Assembly (NCBI GenBank): GCA_905331475.1
Contig: CAJNYU010001093.1
Location: 1-64,000 of the forward strand
DNA length: 64,000 nucleotides
Reading direction: 5' to 3'
Source of the DNA: Rotaria socialis
Lineage: Eukaryota; Rotifera; Eurotatoria; Philodinida; Philodinidae
Part shown: positions 38,399-50,140 of the stretch, one piece after another
Layout: the number at the start of each line of letters is the position of its first letter
Position numbering within the stretch: position 1 is the stretch's first letter
The notes under the pieces: model-generated
The model's input: the letters and a program-made list of their open reading frames with translations, nothing else
Database searches by the model: none
What the model was told of the DNA's origin: nothing
Translations under genes and position numbers: made by a program

Positions 38399-38977
38399 CC
38401 CTTTTCAGCCGGCTCCCAGAAGCGACCTAGTTAAAACTCTTCTTCTGCATATATTTTCTTATCCTGCCATAGAAATAGCAAAAAACTATTTCTTAAAATT
38501 GAACGGTGCTTCTATGTTGAATGGCTGTATGTTGCCATTTGGCAACAGCCGGCCGTAACATGAGATACTTAATTCGAATTCGAATATAAATGAAGGTTCA
38601 ACTACACAAATTCGATTCGAAAATAAAAAATTCGGCACCCATATAGTTGAATGAAAAAGCAAAAGATAAAATTTATCCTAAATATAAATTTTATAATTCG
38701 AATTGGAGGCTGTCATATAAATGAAGGCAAAAAAGGAAAAGTTTAAAATTGATCGTAAATATAGAATTTATATTTGGAATTGAGGCACCACTGATTGGCG
38801 TTTCAGAAGCTGAAAATATAAAAATATGCCTGACCGAGTAGTAAGTCAGGTAAAAACTTATGCCTCAGTAAACCTTTAAATATTCAACAACCACAATCCG
38901 GACAATCGTCTAACAGAATATGGAAAGTGTGCAGTAAAGGCTAACTAGTGCATGTTGTAAACATCCTCACTCACTCC

Positions 38978-39065
38978 GACTTCTGTCTCGTTATACACAG
39001 CTAGGTCTACGACTTCTGTCACGTTATTCACACCTAGGTCTACGACTTCTGCCTCGTTACACACA
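38978..39065. repeat. 33-bp tandem repeat, about 2.7 copies
   Basis: The unit is close to CTAGGTCTACGACTTCTGYC followed by ACGTTATACACA. The period is a multiple of three, so the minus strand reads as 11-residue repeats such as EVVDLGVNNVT and EVVDLAVYNET inside an 82-codon open frame (38945-39193). I take the frame as a by-product of the repeat. Confidence 0.6.
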
Positions 39066-39078
39066 TCTTTATCTAAGT

Positions 39079-39121
39079 GTCGCGGCGTGGGGGCGCGCAG
39101 CGTCCCCCACAGAGCCGCGAC
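39079..39121. other. Strong GC-rich hairpin
   Basis: GTCGCGGC at 39079 pairs with GCCGCGAC at 39114-39121, and GTGGGGGCGC pairs with GCGTCCCCCAC inside it, leaving a tiny loop. It is about 80% GC in a genome near 30% GC. It could be a cruciform, a processed small RNA or a transposon-internal structure. Confidence 0.6.
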
Positions 39122-39161
39122 CAAAGAGGGTCTCTGTGTACACAATTTTTCATACATCTCG

Positions 39162-39203
39162 AACTTGAAACTTGAATCCAACGGAAACTTCAAGTTTCAA
39201 GTT
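39162..39203. other. Perfect 15-bp stem hairpin
   Basis: AACTTGAAACTTGAA (39162-39176) is followed after 12 bp by its exact reverse complement TTCAAGTTTCAAGTT (39189-39203). The stem words resemble the TTGAAAG heptamer array at 40251-40324. Confidence 0.7.
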
Positions 39204-39646
39204 ACAATTTCTCGAAATGCAGTTTTGGTAACTCAATATCTCAAGAAGAATTCATTCCATACAATTGAAATTTTCTACAGAATTACATACCACTAAGGTC
39301 CATCCCTAAATCAATTTCAGCTTTAACAATTGTACTCTTTCGATTCTCCGCATCTCGCGCATGCAGGTAAAAATTCACACTTTTTGCCAATATTTGTCAC
39401 TTCAGTTCTCCTCACTGCATGACACCCCACACCCTCAACTTACTCCAAAAACACGTCTTGGCGACACATTGCATATTCATAGTTTCCCCGTATTTGATGA
39501 AAATTTAACGCAAACTAACGACCGTGAACGGTGTGGGTGCCGCGAAAGGCTGAAAACAACGTCAACACACACACATAACATCTCAAGTGTGGGTGCCCCG
39601 AAAGCAAGGCGGAAAAAGCGGCTCCTGGTGGCTCCTGATGGATTCT

Positions 39647-40190
39647 AGAATCCACCAGGAGCCGTAGAATCCACCAGAATCCACCAGGAGCCGTAGAATC
39701 CACCAGAATCTACCAGAATTCATAGAATCCATCAGAATCCACCAGAATCCATAGAATCCACCAGAATCCACCAGGATCCANNNNNNNNNNNNNNNNNNNN
39801 NNNNNNNNNNNNNNNNNNNNNNNNNNNNNNNNNNNNNNNNNNNNNNNNNNNNNNNNNNNNNNNNNNNNNNNNNNNNNNNNNNNNNNNNNNNNNNNNNNNN
39901 NNNNNNNNNNNNNNNNNNNNNNNNNNNNNNNNNNNNNNNNNNNNNNNNNNNNNNNNNNNNNNNNNNNNNNNNNNNNNNNNNNNNNNNNNNNNNNNNNNNN
40001 NNNNNNNNNNNNNNNNNNNNNNNNNNNATCCAGTAGGATCCACAGAATCCGCCAGAATCCACTAGGATCCACAGAATCCGCCAGAATCCACTAGGATCCA
40101 CAGAATCCGCCAGAATCCACTAGGATCCACAGAATCCACCAGAATCTACTAGGATCCATAGAATCCACCAGGATCCATGAGGAGCCGCGA
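39647..40190. repeat. Satellite of AGAATCCACCAGGATCCA-type units
   Basis: Tandem units built from about 10-bp words (AGAATCCACC, AGGATCCACA, AGAATCCGCC). Right of the gap they form a regular 29-bp higher-order unit (CAGAATCCGCCAGAATCCAC plus TAGGATCCA). The minus strand is open in more than one frame, giving repeats such as WILVDSGGF. The assembly could not cross it. Confidence 0.85.
39781..40027. other. Assembly gap, 247 N
   Basis: A run of undetermined bases inside the satellite. True length may differ, and the two sides have slightly different unit variants. Confidence 0.99.
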
Positions 40191-40250
40191 GAATCCAAGG
40201 AGCCAGGAGCCGCTTTTTCCCCCTTGCCCGAAAGACTGAAAAAAACGACT

Positions 40251-40324
40251 TGAAAGTTGAAAGTTGAAAGTTGAAAGTTGAAAGTTGAAAGTTGAAAGTT
40301 GAAAGTTGAAAGTTGAAAGTTGAA
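40251..40324. repeat. TTGAAAG heptamer microsatellite, about 10-11 copies
   Basis: Uninterrupted TTGAAAG units lie just outside the right target duplication of the satellite MITE. The minus strand reads STFNFQL repeats. It is independent of the AGAATCC satellite. Confidence 0.9.
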
Positions 40325-41048
40325 GTTTCAGTTGATTCTGCGTTCAAGTTCGACACTACTGCAATGACCATACCCACACAGAAACCGCACTAGACAGTTA
40401 TGCCTTCTTCCTGATAACATGTAACTCGAAATTCATGAATCAATCGAATTACAAAATTTATATTTAGGATAAATTTTAAACTTTATCTTTTGCTTGTGCG
40501 CAGTAGGTTTTTCGAAAATTTTCATTTATATTCGAACTCGAATTAGGCAGCTACTCGGCCGTAAAGGGTCAAAACTTTGGAAAATTCATTTGTCGTTGCC
40601 GATCATCAAAATTCACTATTTTGCGTCTTTTTCATTTAATTATTCAAGAAAAAGCATAAAAAATATATACGATACACCTACATAGTTTCTCCGCGATTCA
40701 AATCGACTTTTGTATGAAAAATTTGAGATACGTCGAACTCAAGGAGAAACTAGTTGTATTGCTTTTTGTGTTGGTGGGAATCAGGATAGGTATTCTTGTA
40801 GATCTTTTATTTCTCTACATCCGTGCCGATGCGTAAATTAAATATCCATTTCCATGCCAGCTATTGAGAACTACAATACTATCATGCTGGCTATTTTTTC
40901 ATAGAAAATTCCAGTTAAAGCTAGGAAAAGCTATGTAAATGCATCACATATGTTTTGTATGCTTTGTTCTTGTATGAATAAATGAAAAACCGAAAAATAG
41001 CGAATAACGATGATTGAAAACGAACTATGATTTTTCAAAAATTTTGAT

Positions 41049-41427
41049 CCCTCACGGCCGGGTGTTGCCATTTGGCGACAACCATACCTCTTATTGTCGG
41101 TACTCATTGAATCATCTCTTTGAATGATACAATATACAATAGATCAAATATGGGAGATTTACCACTAGTAACATGTGGGATTGAATGATTGAGGATACCA
41201 TAAGGACATCTATTATGATTCAGTTGTTCTCTAGGAGTATTCAGGAGGACTCCGGTAATTTTCTCAGCTGAACGTTTTTGTTTTGTTCCATGGGCTATGA
41301 GTGTGTTCTAAAATATCTTGTATAGTAATTATTGAACTATTGATTCACTATCTATCCACAGTATAACTAGATCTTTCATAAAATATTGACACAATGTTGC
41401 CAAATGGTAACATCCGGCCGTAAACGG
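41049..41427. mobile_element. PiggyBac-like MITE, 379 bp
   Basis: Left CCCTCACGGCCGGGTGTTGC (then CATTTGG); right, reverse-complemented, TTAA|CCGTTTACGGCCGGAT followed by GTTACCATTTGGCAACA. Subterminal TTGCCATTTGGCAACA is shared with 38525-38541. TTAA follows the right end (41428-41431); the left flank is degenerate. It is probably the same family as the element at 38399-40568. Confidence 0.55.
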
Positions 41428-41431
41428 TTAA

Positions 41432-43431
41432 CCAGGCATCTGTTGCTTGAGTATCTAAGGAGATCAAACTGTTTCAAAACCTTGTCTTCGATCAAAATCC
41501 TGATTTGTTTTTGAACAGTTTCATAGGCCATAGGAAGTATCAAGAAAGTCAAGATTTCTGTTAAACAATGCATTCAATAAGATGTTTTTATGAATAGAAT
41601 TTTAGCTCTGCAATGTGATCGAGTTACGAGATATATGTATCCACAAAAAATCTAAATATGACAATTTCTTTGTATACGTCGCAATACTGATCTATTTATT
41701 CATATTTCATTTCATTTTACCTTATTTTTATATGAAAAGTGGATAAGCTTGAGATGTATGTTATGCTAAATATTTTGAGTTAAATGTATGTACTGTTGTT
41801 GAGAGATGCATGTAGACATATTCAAAAAAAGAATAGCTTTTTGCAGTTAGGTTCTCAAATATTTAAGCACCTTAACAACTAAACGATGTGTTCAAAAAAT
41901 TTGTACCGTCATTTTTAAAATTAGTTTACTATACATATATGAAAATTAGCAAAGTCAAACAATCTCGATTGAAAACAAGTTCAGTCTTTGCTTATGTGAA
42001 TGACCTATATACTCATTGACTCGGGCAAATATTTTGCATACAGCGAGTGAACGTTAAACAAGGAGATTTATCTGCCACTGTGCAAATAGAATTATTATTT
42101 CTCGTACATTAAACCCAATTCACGCTATAAAACAATGGGCTCATGGTAGAAATAAATAACAGGAAAACAAAAAACTGTTTGAAGTAGAATTAAACCTTTT
42201 ACCATCATCGACTTAGCGTGTTCTTATTACATTTATTCTATATATTTTGAATTTTTCGATCAAACAAGCTCGTATCCTCGGTATCTGCAATGTATCGTTG
42301 GTATCCTCCAGACCGGGCGGATCGCCACCGTATCCTCTGGGTTGTGTGAATTGTCACCGTATCCCGGATGGATGGAATCCGCTTTTCCCCCCTTGATAAT
42401 AGTACTCTATAGAACGAGCCTTTTACCCTGCAGTTAGTTATCATCACAATGTGTGATATACCTTGAAGTTTATTCCTGTTTAAAAAAATTCAAAAAATAT
42501 GAATCTAATATTCGTTTCTTCTTCCAGATTGTTATTTTGATATTGAAAATAAATGTTTTTTTCACAATAAGAAGCTTTAAATCTACAAAACATATTTGAC
42601 ATTATGATCACAAAAATGATTCTTACTTAAGTATGTTCATGCTACAGATTTGGTCAGGATGACTTACACTCTATAGAGATGAAACCAACATGTCACTTAA
42701 AATCGCAATGCACTAGTCAACGTTACAACGCGTTTATTTTAGGCGTTTTTCTGCGATCATATCATCGCTGAGCTTATCAGAAGTCCAGCGTTGATCATTT
42801 CTGGTAACTTCTTCACCGATAAATTCAATGTTTATAAGAAACACTAAGATTTAGATTAACTTCTAGTGGAAGAAATCAACATGTTCATCTGCAGTTCTTT
42901 TTTATTTTCGAAAATGTCTGACGACAAATAAAATGCACTTTTTGAAAAGCTCAATTGTGTCGCAAAAATTAAGAAGAATTTTTTTTTTCTTTGATGGAAT
43001 TCTTCTCGTCGTGCATCTCTCAAATTATCGAATACAACTGCTATGGTGAATACGCAGCTGCATAAGTAAAGCCTGTTAATTGAAGAGTTTTTGAAGATTT
43101 TTCATCCTTTTCTTCGCAAAGAAATGAACGTTGGAGAAACGCTCTTTCATCTCGCATATTCTCTCAGTCTTTTGAAAAAAGCAAGCATTAATTTGATATA
43201 AATAATAAATACTAAAAGAGAATTTTCAGCCATTCAAACAGCTATCATTGCTGTCTCTCTCTGTCACCACCCTCTTAGGTGTCTTTATATAGGACAGAAG
43301 ATAGCATATGTAGCTATTTTTACTAGAATTTCGGCATATCGTCAAGAGCGTCTTCACATTTGAGAAAATTAACTCAAAACTCATTTTCCTACGACTGAGC
43401 TTACTACGAATCCTTTTCAACACAGAAAAAA
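41432..43431. other. Intergenic with a hAT-like MITE remnant
   Basis: AT-rich. Between about 42270 and 42395 lies CACCGTATCCTCTGGGTTGT and a right end CCGCTTTTCCCCCCTTG, which match the family at 39605 and 50573. The left end is missing. No gene is supported. The region just before 43432 would hold the GPCR promoter, but no clear motif was seen. Confidence 0.4.
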
Positions 43432-44528
43432 ATGTCGTCTCCAGCAGCCTACATGGCTACATTAGAATCAGTGACAACTTATTTCACTACTTGTGTTGGA
43501 TTGTTTATAATTACTCTTGGCATGATTGGTAATATTCTTAATATCATCGTTTTCACCAGTCTTCAAACTTTCCGAAAAAATCCATGTGCTTTTTGTTTAC
43601 TCACGCTGTCGATATCCGAAAGTGGCATGTTACTCTTTTTTGCACTACCAGATACTTTTGCAAATATCTTCAACTATCGTAGAGATGCGTATGTCACATT
43701 TCCATGCAAAATTCGCATGGCATTTCCTCAAACTTTTGGGATGATGACACATTTTATAATGTGCTATGCTGCTATTGATCAACGTTTATCAACATCAATG
43801 CCTGATCGTCATCATGGTATTAATATTAGAATTATGCGGCATTTAATTATGATTGCTATATTTATCTCTGTTTTACATAGCATTCCATTTTTTCTTTTCC
43901 ATAATGAACAATTATTAGCGGGCACAAATGGAACAATATGTCGTTTTACAGATACTAATGGAGTTTTCTCAATATATGCAGTTTATATAAATTTACCTGT
44001 GATTCAAGGAATACTGCCTATCAGCATCATCAGCGTTTTTGGTCTGATTGCTTTACGCAACGTTCGTAATATGCACAAGAAGAAAGTACAAAGAATGCGG
44101 CTTCATCTAGAACAGCAGCTGACATCTATGGTTTTAACAAAAATGTTTAGTGCCTGCATTATTCTGATGCCATTTTTAATTTTTTATATTACTCGATATA
44201 TAATATCAGCCAATACAAATAATACGATTTTTCAGCGGCAACTTTTTACCGTTTATCGATTCTTTATTATGCTGTTTTATTTAAACAGCGCGGTGAGTTT
44301 CTCGTATTTAATACCATCACATTGGATTTGTTTTATTGACTTTGTTTCTCACTTCAGGATAGCTTCTACATTTTTCTTGCATGTTCTCCTCGATTTCATC
44401 GACAATTGAAATTTGTGCTATTCCATAAATTTTTAAGGCGTTGGAACAAAAAAGGAAATATCAATCCAGTTCAAGGTGTGGAAGAAAGCTTTGCGGTTGG
44501 CATCATCAGCAACCTTGAACAAAAATAA
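43432..44528 (+). CDS. Divergent rhodopsin-like GPCR, copy 2
   Basis: Exons 43432-44292 and 44358-44528 are joined by a GT-AG intron (GCG|GTGAGT ... TTCAG|GAT), giving FYLNSADSFYIFLACSPRF. TM1 is CVGLFIITLGMIGNILNIIV. Then come SLQTFRKNPCAFCLLTLSIS, FPCKIRMAFPQTFGMM (disulphide cysteine) and CYAAIDQRLSTSMPDRHHGI, with DQR in place of DRY. ECL2 is GTNGTICRFTDTNGVFSIYA. TM6 is MVLTKMFSACIILMPFLIFY. The C-terminal tail is short (GVEESFAVGIISNLEQK). Read without splicing, the first exon stays open to 44409, but only the spliced form restores TM7. It is paralogous to 34044-35139 with a shared intron site. The ligand is unknown. Confidence 0.87.
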
Positions 44529-46386
44529 TATGCTCATATTGGAAACAATGAAAAACTCTCTATGTTGTAATATTGTTTAGTTCAGTAATTTCTCGTGATC
44601 GTAATTGCTCGGAAATATAATGTTTACATTATTCTCTAACTAAAATTGAACATCCGCCGTGTTGATGAATAGTATATGTATATTATAATGGCATGGATTT
44701 AGATGATCAGTAAGAAAAAAGATTATAAAATCTGTTGATTGAACGAATGATCAGTGATATATTAAAGTATCAGTAGACTACTTAAGTGATTAATTGTTAA
44801 ATTAAAATGTTATGTAATAAAATTGTAATATCCGTTAGAAAATAGAGTAACATTCAATTAAATCAAAGAATAAGTAAGGGAGCCAAAAAGTAGAGTAGTC
44901 ACAAGTTTGTTAATATGACTCTCGCCTAGACTGGCGACACTCCACCACATTCTGAATTATTCGAGTAGATGATATTGGATAATTCCACAAGAAAACAACC
45001 ACGTATACAAAACAGGAAACCAATTCCGATGAAACTTTCAGGATTTGTAGAGCTTTTAATTCTAAGACCTTTGATAAAAAACTGTTCGTCAAAAAGTTTT
45101 AAACCTATGCAGATAGGCCCAAAATACTAACAGCAGTAAAAAGTCACAAAACTAAAAAGACTATTTTTTCAAGAATATTTTACATCTAGTTTTTTTTACA
45201 GATTTTTATACTAAATCAAGGCCGAAAATAAAAACCAAAATCATATTCAGAGTCCCCATGAAAAGGCGCATCTAACCATGCTTATCGTAGAGTCAATAAT
45301 GAAAATAAAAGTGTCACAAAGATTCTGTGAATGAACAGCACTGACAGAAAAAAATGCGTTTTCAGCATTTTTGTTTTCACAATAACTTAAAAATGCCGAA
45401 TTGCTGGTGACGGTGACATATCGCATTTCATAGAGCGTCACTTGCTCTACAACCATGATGATACAGAGTATCCAGCGTTTCAAAAGCGCACGAAATATCT
45501 GATGAATATTATGAAGTACTACTTTTTTCATCTTTTATCAATGAGTAAATTCATGAAATTTTCACTGCAGTTACATGATTAAAATTTATGAAGTGCGTTC
45601 GAATTAATGTATCTAGTAGAGGAAATATTTCTATATCTTCTGGTTGAAACCGTTTTGAGAAATATTGCTTTGTTCGTGAGATATTGGCATTTTTCTAAGG
45701 ACACTATCTACGAGTAGTAAATCAGAAAGACATTCATATCACACGAAAGGAAAGTTATTTCGTCATCAAATTTGCACTATAGATGTATATCAAATTGATG
45801 TAGTTATGATAAAAAAATCAGTTCAATAAACTGAACTGGAGATAAATTCTTCAGTACTACTATATTTTTTGAAAAGTAGTCTTTTCCCGATATTTGATAC
45901 ACATGTAGTTATAAAAAAAGTAATTAAATATTGAGTTTTAATTTCGCCGAGGGTTTTCTGTTATTTATTTATTAAATTAATAAAGTAGTCTTCAGAGCTC
46001 TGTATTTCAATGTACGAACACAAGTAAAAACGTTTTTAGCGCAATCCCTGTGGGATTAAAATGTGAAGCATGATGAAGCTCCTTTGTTGGAACCCCTCTA
46101 CCACGATCTTTGAGTCTTTGCAGCTTTTCTGCAACTCTCTGTGATCATATATATGGAGCCTTTCGGTCATGGCCTGTGATGATCTGTGGAGGTTCTCTAT
46201 CACGGTCTGTATTATGATCTATGGAGTAGGTAGAGATCGCCACAGACCACGACAGAGAAATTAATTAGTTAGTTAGTTAAGCATTTAGCTAATTAGTTCA
46301 TTTCTCTATCATTGTATGTGCGAGGAGGCGAAGGATGAATTCAAATTTCTACCCTATATACTTCAACACTCCTTTCAGATCGTGTT
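44529..46386. other. Intergenic, no gene supported
   Basis: AT-rich. TTAGTTAGTTAG-type tandem words lie near 46263-46298. Short, loosely repeated words such as GATCTGTGG and CCACAGACC lie near 46170-46250. No protein-like frames beyond noise. Confidence 0.35.
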
Positions 46387-47760
46387 TCACAAAATTATAG
46401 ATATAGGAAATATATACAACGAACTACAATGAATTAAAAAACAAATATCAAAAGAAATAAAGTGAAAAACAAAACTAAAACTAAAACGACACAGGCAAAG
46501 CAGAAAATCTGTAGGATGATGACAGTGCTGATGTGAAATAATGAATTTTCCTAATTGATCTGCGCTGTTGAATATAACATAATCGATCATTGAGGAAATA
46601 ACTCGATTCGATTCGTGTGCAAAATGTAATTTCATAATTTCAGGTAATGATGGAATATCCATATATCATCATTGATTTGAGAGCCCATCAATTCATTTCT
46701 TTCTTGTGATGGATTTTTACCATTTAATATATATTAATTTCCTAAAATTATTTCTGGCCTCTTTGATTCAATATCTTTGCAACGTTTAATTGTACACTGT
46801 ACAATAATTCATCGTCATTGAATTCGGTTATTTTATTATATAATGGTTGTATAAATATTGGGGAAGATTCGGCTCGTGTATAAAAAAAGTTCTTCATCAT
46901 CGGATATCTTCTCACATGCACCCTTATTAATTGTTTTCGATGGTTCAGATGTTAGAATAGGATTTATTATATAGCATAATCTTTTAATATTGTTTGATAG
47001 TGTTTTTCGACTTTTTTACGATATTCACACTCAGAATCAGCTACATATTCGGGTATGTTGGTACCTAAATAGAAGTTGATATCACAGCCCCGTTCAACTA
47101 AAGTCGCGGCCTTATATGCTTAGATATTTTTGTAATACGAATTAGATTGCATTTTGTAATGATGTTTTGATGTGATACTCATATGCCTTTTGAATATCAT
47201 TATCTTTAATTTGAATATGAGTCGTAAATAGATTAAATGACTGAAATTTATTAAGTTTTTCTAACGGTGCATCCCACGAATAAACAGCATTATCGAAAGT
47301 AAATATAATTAAGCATAATTGTTGGATCTTCGTAATTACTGATAATGATATTTGATTGATAAATTCAACTTGTAGCGTCGCTGGCTTTTGGCATAATGGA
47401 TCATCTTCAGTATCCTTGGAAAAATGATTTCTTAATTTTGATTTACTAATCAATGTATCAATAGTAAAAATATCAGTTTCATTTTCATGAATAAAATAAT
47501 GGGTATAATTTTGAGGGTGTTGAAATCATTTTTTATATTCCTCGTCAAAATTTTTCTTGGGAGTGTTGTTTGGTTTGTAATTTCTTCCTTTTTCATGCTT
47601 GATTTCTTTTGTATAATCTTTCATATGCTGAAAAATAAATATCCTTAAAAGTGTTGATGCATGAATTGATGGTAACATATGCTTATGTATAACAGGAAAT
47701 GGTGAGGTTCTCATTTGAGGATGTGTCAAATGGCGTCTACTCCGTCATCTACGTAGGTTA
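46387..47760 (-). pseudogene. Unrecognised coding remnant, probably decayed
   Basis: Minus-strand blocks with protein-like composition: MLPSIHASTLLRIFIFQHMK (about 47670-47615), LQVEFINQISLSVITKIQQL (47370-47310), WDAPLEKLNKFQSFNLFTTH, ATLVERGCDINFYLGTNIPE (about 47110-47050), FNDDELLYSVQLNVAKIL and SLPEIMKLHFAHESNRVISS (46650-46590). LVERGCDINF has an ankyrin-like look, but I cannot assign a family. Frame changes and stops separate the blocks, so it is either a many-exon gene or a relic. The neighbourhood gives no functional clue. Confidence 0.35.
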
Positions 47761-48452
47761 TATTAACGTTTGACGGGATACTAGTCTGTTCACTATTGCG
47801 AAACTCACAATGAATAGTCTATCATGGCTTGCACGATGTTGGGATGGGAATGACGTTGATCAATGATAGGATTCAATAATAATTTTATTGATCACAATCA
47901 ATAATTAATAGAATATGTTGATAGGTGATGTAATAGGTAGAAAAGGATATCAAGATGAAGACGAAAAAAAGAGAAAACAACGGGATAAAAAATGTTAATC
48001 AGATGACAGCAAAACCGGAGAGAAAAAAGAAAAAATGCAATATGAAAAGGGCACGACGAAAAGGGGGTATCATAATATTATATGCTTAGTGACTGGGCAA
48101 GGTGTTCAAAAATTTAGCGTCATACGGTGATATGACATCTATTGGCGCTAACAGAAATCCTAAATCCATTTCCTCTTAAACTTTTATTTTCAATCGTAAA
48201 CTAAAAGAAACCGAAAATGTAGGCACACATGAATGTCTAACTGTATAGATAGATTAAAGAAATGAAGTGAGAAAAGAATAGAGAGAGAGAAAAAGAAAGG
48301 GAGAAATCGATATCTATGAATACTACTAGAGATGAAAGGTTAAGTATGTCCAAAAAAAAAGAAAAAAAATAAGATATAGAGAAATGGAAGTAACACAACG
48401 TGATGACTTAAATAAGCATTAGGTTCAATTGTATTAAACGAAAGTTTGAATA

Positions 48453-48572
48453 CAGCTAAATATACTCATGATGTTAAATCTTTTCTTTTAACAATAAGTG
48501 CATTGTCAAAATATCATGAAAAAACCTGTTAAAATTAAAATAAAAGATTTATCATCATGAGTATATTTAGCT
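48453..48572. repeat. 120-bp inverted-repeat element
   Basis: CAGCTAAATATACTCATGAT at 48453 and the exact reverse complement ATCATGAGTATATTTAGCTG ending at 48572 form arms that extend to about 36 bp with few mismatches (G-TTAAATCTTTT against ...GATAAATCTTTT). It is a foldback MITE or hairpin precursor. Target duplication unclear. Confidence 0.6.
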
Positions 48573-48573
48573 G

Positions 48574-49986
48574 CATTAAAGAAACAATCTGAAGACTTGC
48601 ACCTTATCTTATAAGTTACTGAAAGATACACACAAAGAGATTATTTATTAATCCTAGAGTATTTTCTTCTAAATTTAGAGAGAAATTTAGAATCGCAATT
48701 TTTATATAATGAAGCACATTTATTATAGATTATTCATTTTCATTTAAAATGCGAGTAAATTTTGAAAAGCATACATTTATTGATACATTGATGTACTTGT
48801 TCTTTGATAACTAATTGTTAAAGAATCCTTTTAACAGCCGTCGAAGAAGATGACTACTATTAATTTTCTTTTTTTAATATTTTAATGAAACGGTGGAGTA
48901 TTTCTATTCTATTGTTCAAGCATGATATTCATGGAAACAATAGATGTTGCACTGTATAAATATATCAAAGCATATAATTCATGGAACTAGTTGCATCATC
49001 ATGTAATAGCGTGCCATTTATTTTAGAATGTACTCCCTTTCATTAAGAATGTCGCCAAATCTATTTGCACGACAAGATCTCATATGATTATATGATACGT
49101 ACTGCATCTGTGCAGTCCTAAAAATATGCCCGAGTAACTAAACTATACTTCTAAATTCCGATATCCTCAAATAAAATCTATGCGTGTGGGTCTTTATCGC
49201 TGTGTATGTGTGGGTTTATTTTTACTTTGATTAGTGTAACAGTTTAATTATAGCTTTAAAACTCGATCCATTCGTTTATCTGTTTATATTGTTTATAGAC
49301 TTATCTCTATACGATTTGAATATTAGTTAGGTCAAAGGCAGCATGTGAGTATATATGAGAGATGGATCCAGTTGGAATGATTTAGAACCGATATACTTAT
49401 GAAACATATTCAGAATAGTTTCAGAATAAGCAGTTTATACTCGAGGACAACTCTGATGCACGCTTGTATGGCAGACGACTAGGACACAACGTTGACAAAA
49501 ACAATTCTTTGTAGTTCATTATTGTGAATATAACAGAGTAAGTTGTATTTTTTAGAGAATATCTAATAGACGTGTGAGTGTTCTCGAAAAGAATGTTTCG
49601 CAGCAAATCTTGAAACTTTCAAACTAAGCCTTTTCATATGTCTTTAGCATAAATGAAAAACTCTTCAGTCTTGAACATTTTCTGAATAATGTATTATATG
49701 TATCGTGTAGATATACTTTTTTGATAGTGCATTTCAATTGATTGAAAATCTATATTATAATGTACAAGTGTTTCTTCATTTCCCCGGGAACTTTCATATG
49801 ATTGGTCACAGAACGGAAAATAGTAAACATATATATGTGCGTCGTATACGTCCGTTCATTATGTATATACGTCCTCTATGTATCAGTCATCTATATTATA
49901 TTTTACAATCAGGAACTTTCTTCTTATGTAAATTAAATCAATTTCTTCTATAATATAAAATTTTTCCGGTAATATTAAAGTTCAAC
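48574..49986. other. Intergenic, no gene supported
   Basis: AT-rich; nothing structured was seen apart from the flanking repeats. Confidence 0.35.
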
Positions 49987-50140
49987 CAAGAGGGAAAGGC
50001 GAGACTCCCGTAGTCCCGCAGTACAATGGTAGTACTGTGGAAGTGCAGTGGGAGTAACATGGGGGTAGAGTGGAGTACAAGAGATTACAGTGAAAGTACC
50101 GGTGAGTACGCACTCCAGAAGTCTCACTTTCTCCCCCTTG
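49987..50140. mobile_element. hAT-like MITE, 154 bp
   Basis: Ends CAAGAGGGAAAGGCGAGACT and, inverted, CAAGGGGGAGAAAGTGAGAC. Flanking 8-mers AGTTCAAC (49979-49986) and AGCTCAAC (50141-50148) match at 7 of 8. Same CAAGGGGG terminus family as 39605-40226. Interior is GC-rich with repeated AGTAC/GTACT words. Confidence 0.75.

Larger units (their letters stand above)
39605..40226. mobile_element. hAT-like MITE whose interior is an expanded satellite
   Basis: The left end CAAGGCGGAAAAAGCGGCTC and inverted right end CAAGGGGGAAAAAGCGGCTC extend to at least 25 bp with one mismatch. An exact 8-bp duplication CCCGAAAG flanks both sides (39597-39604, 40227-40234). These features indicate hAT-type insertion. 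Between the ends lies only short-period tandem sequence plus a run of N. Related CAAGGGGG ends occur at 42395, 49987-50140 and 50573. Confidence 0.8.
38399..40568. mobile_element. PiggyBac-like non-autonomous element carrying nested repeats
   Basis: The left end reads TTAA|CCCTTTTCAGCCGGC. The right end, reverse-complemented, reads TTGA|CCCTTTACGGCCG. TTAA targets and CCCTTT termini are typical of piggyBac. A second, inner pair of long inverted arms is visible: left TTCGAATATAAATGAAGG (38588-) and AAGCAAAAGATAAAATTTAT (38658-), right (inverted) at about 40445-40545 with the same words. Inside are a 33-bp tandem repeat, two hairpins, a hAT-like MITE holding a satellite, and a heptamer microsatellite. 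No transposase frame was seen. It contains an assembly gap, so length is a minimum. Confidence 0.5.

Noticed and set aside
39583-40101. 172-codon minus-strand open frame over the satellite (WILVDSGGF repeats)
   Set aside because: It is a by-product of a tandem repeat lacking stops, crosses 247 N, and has no start context, introns or known domain.
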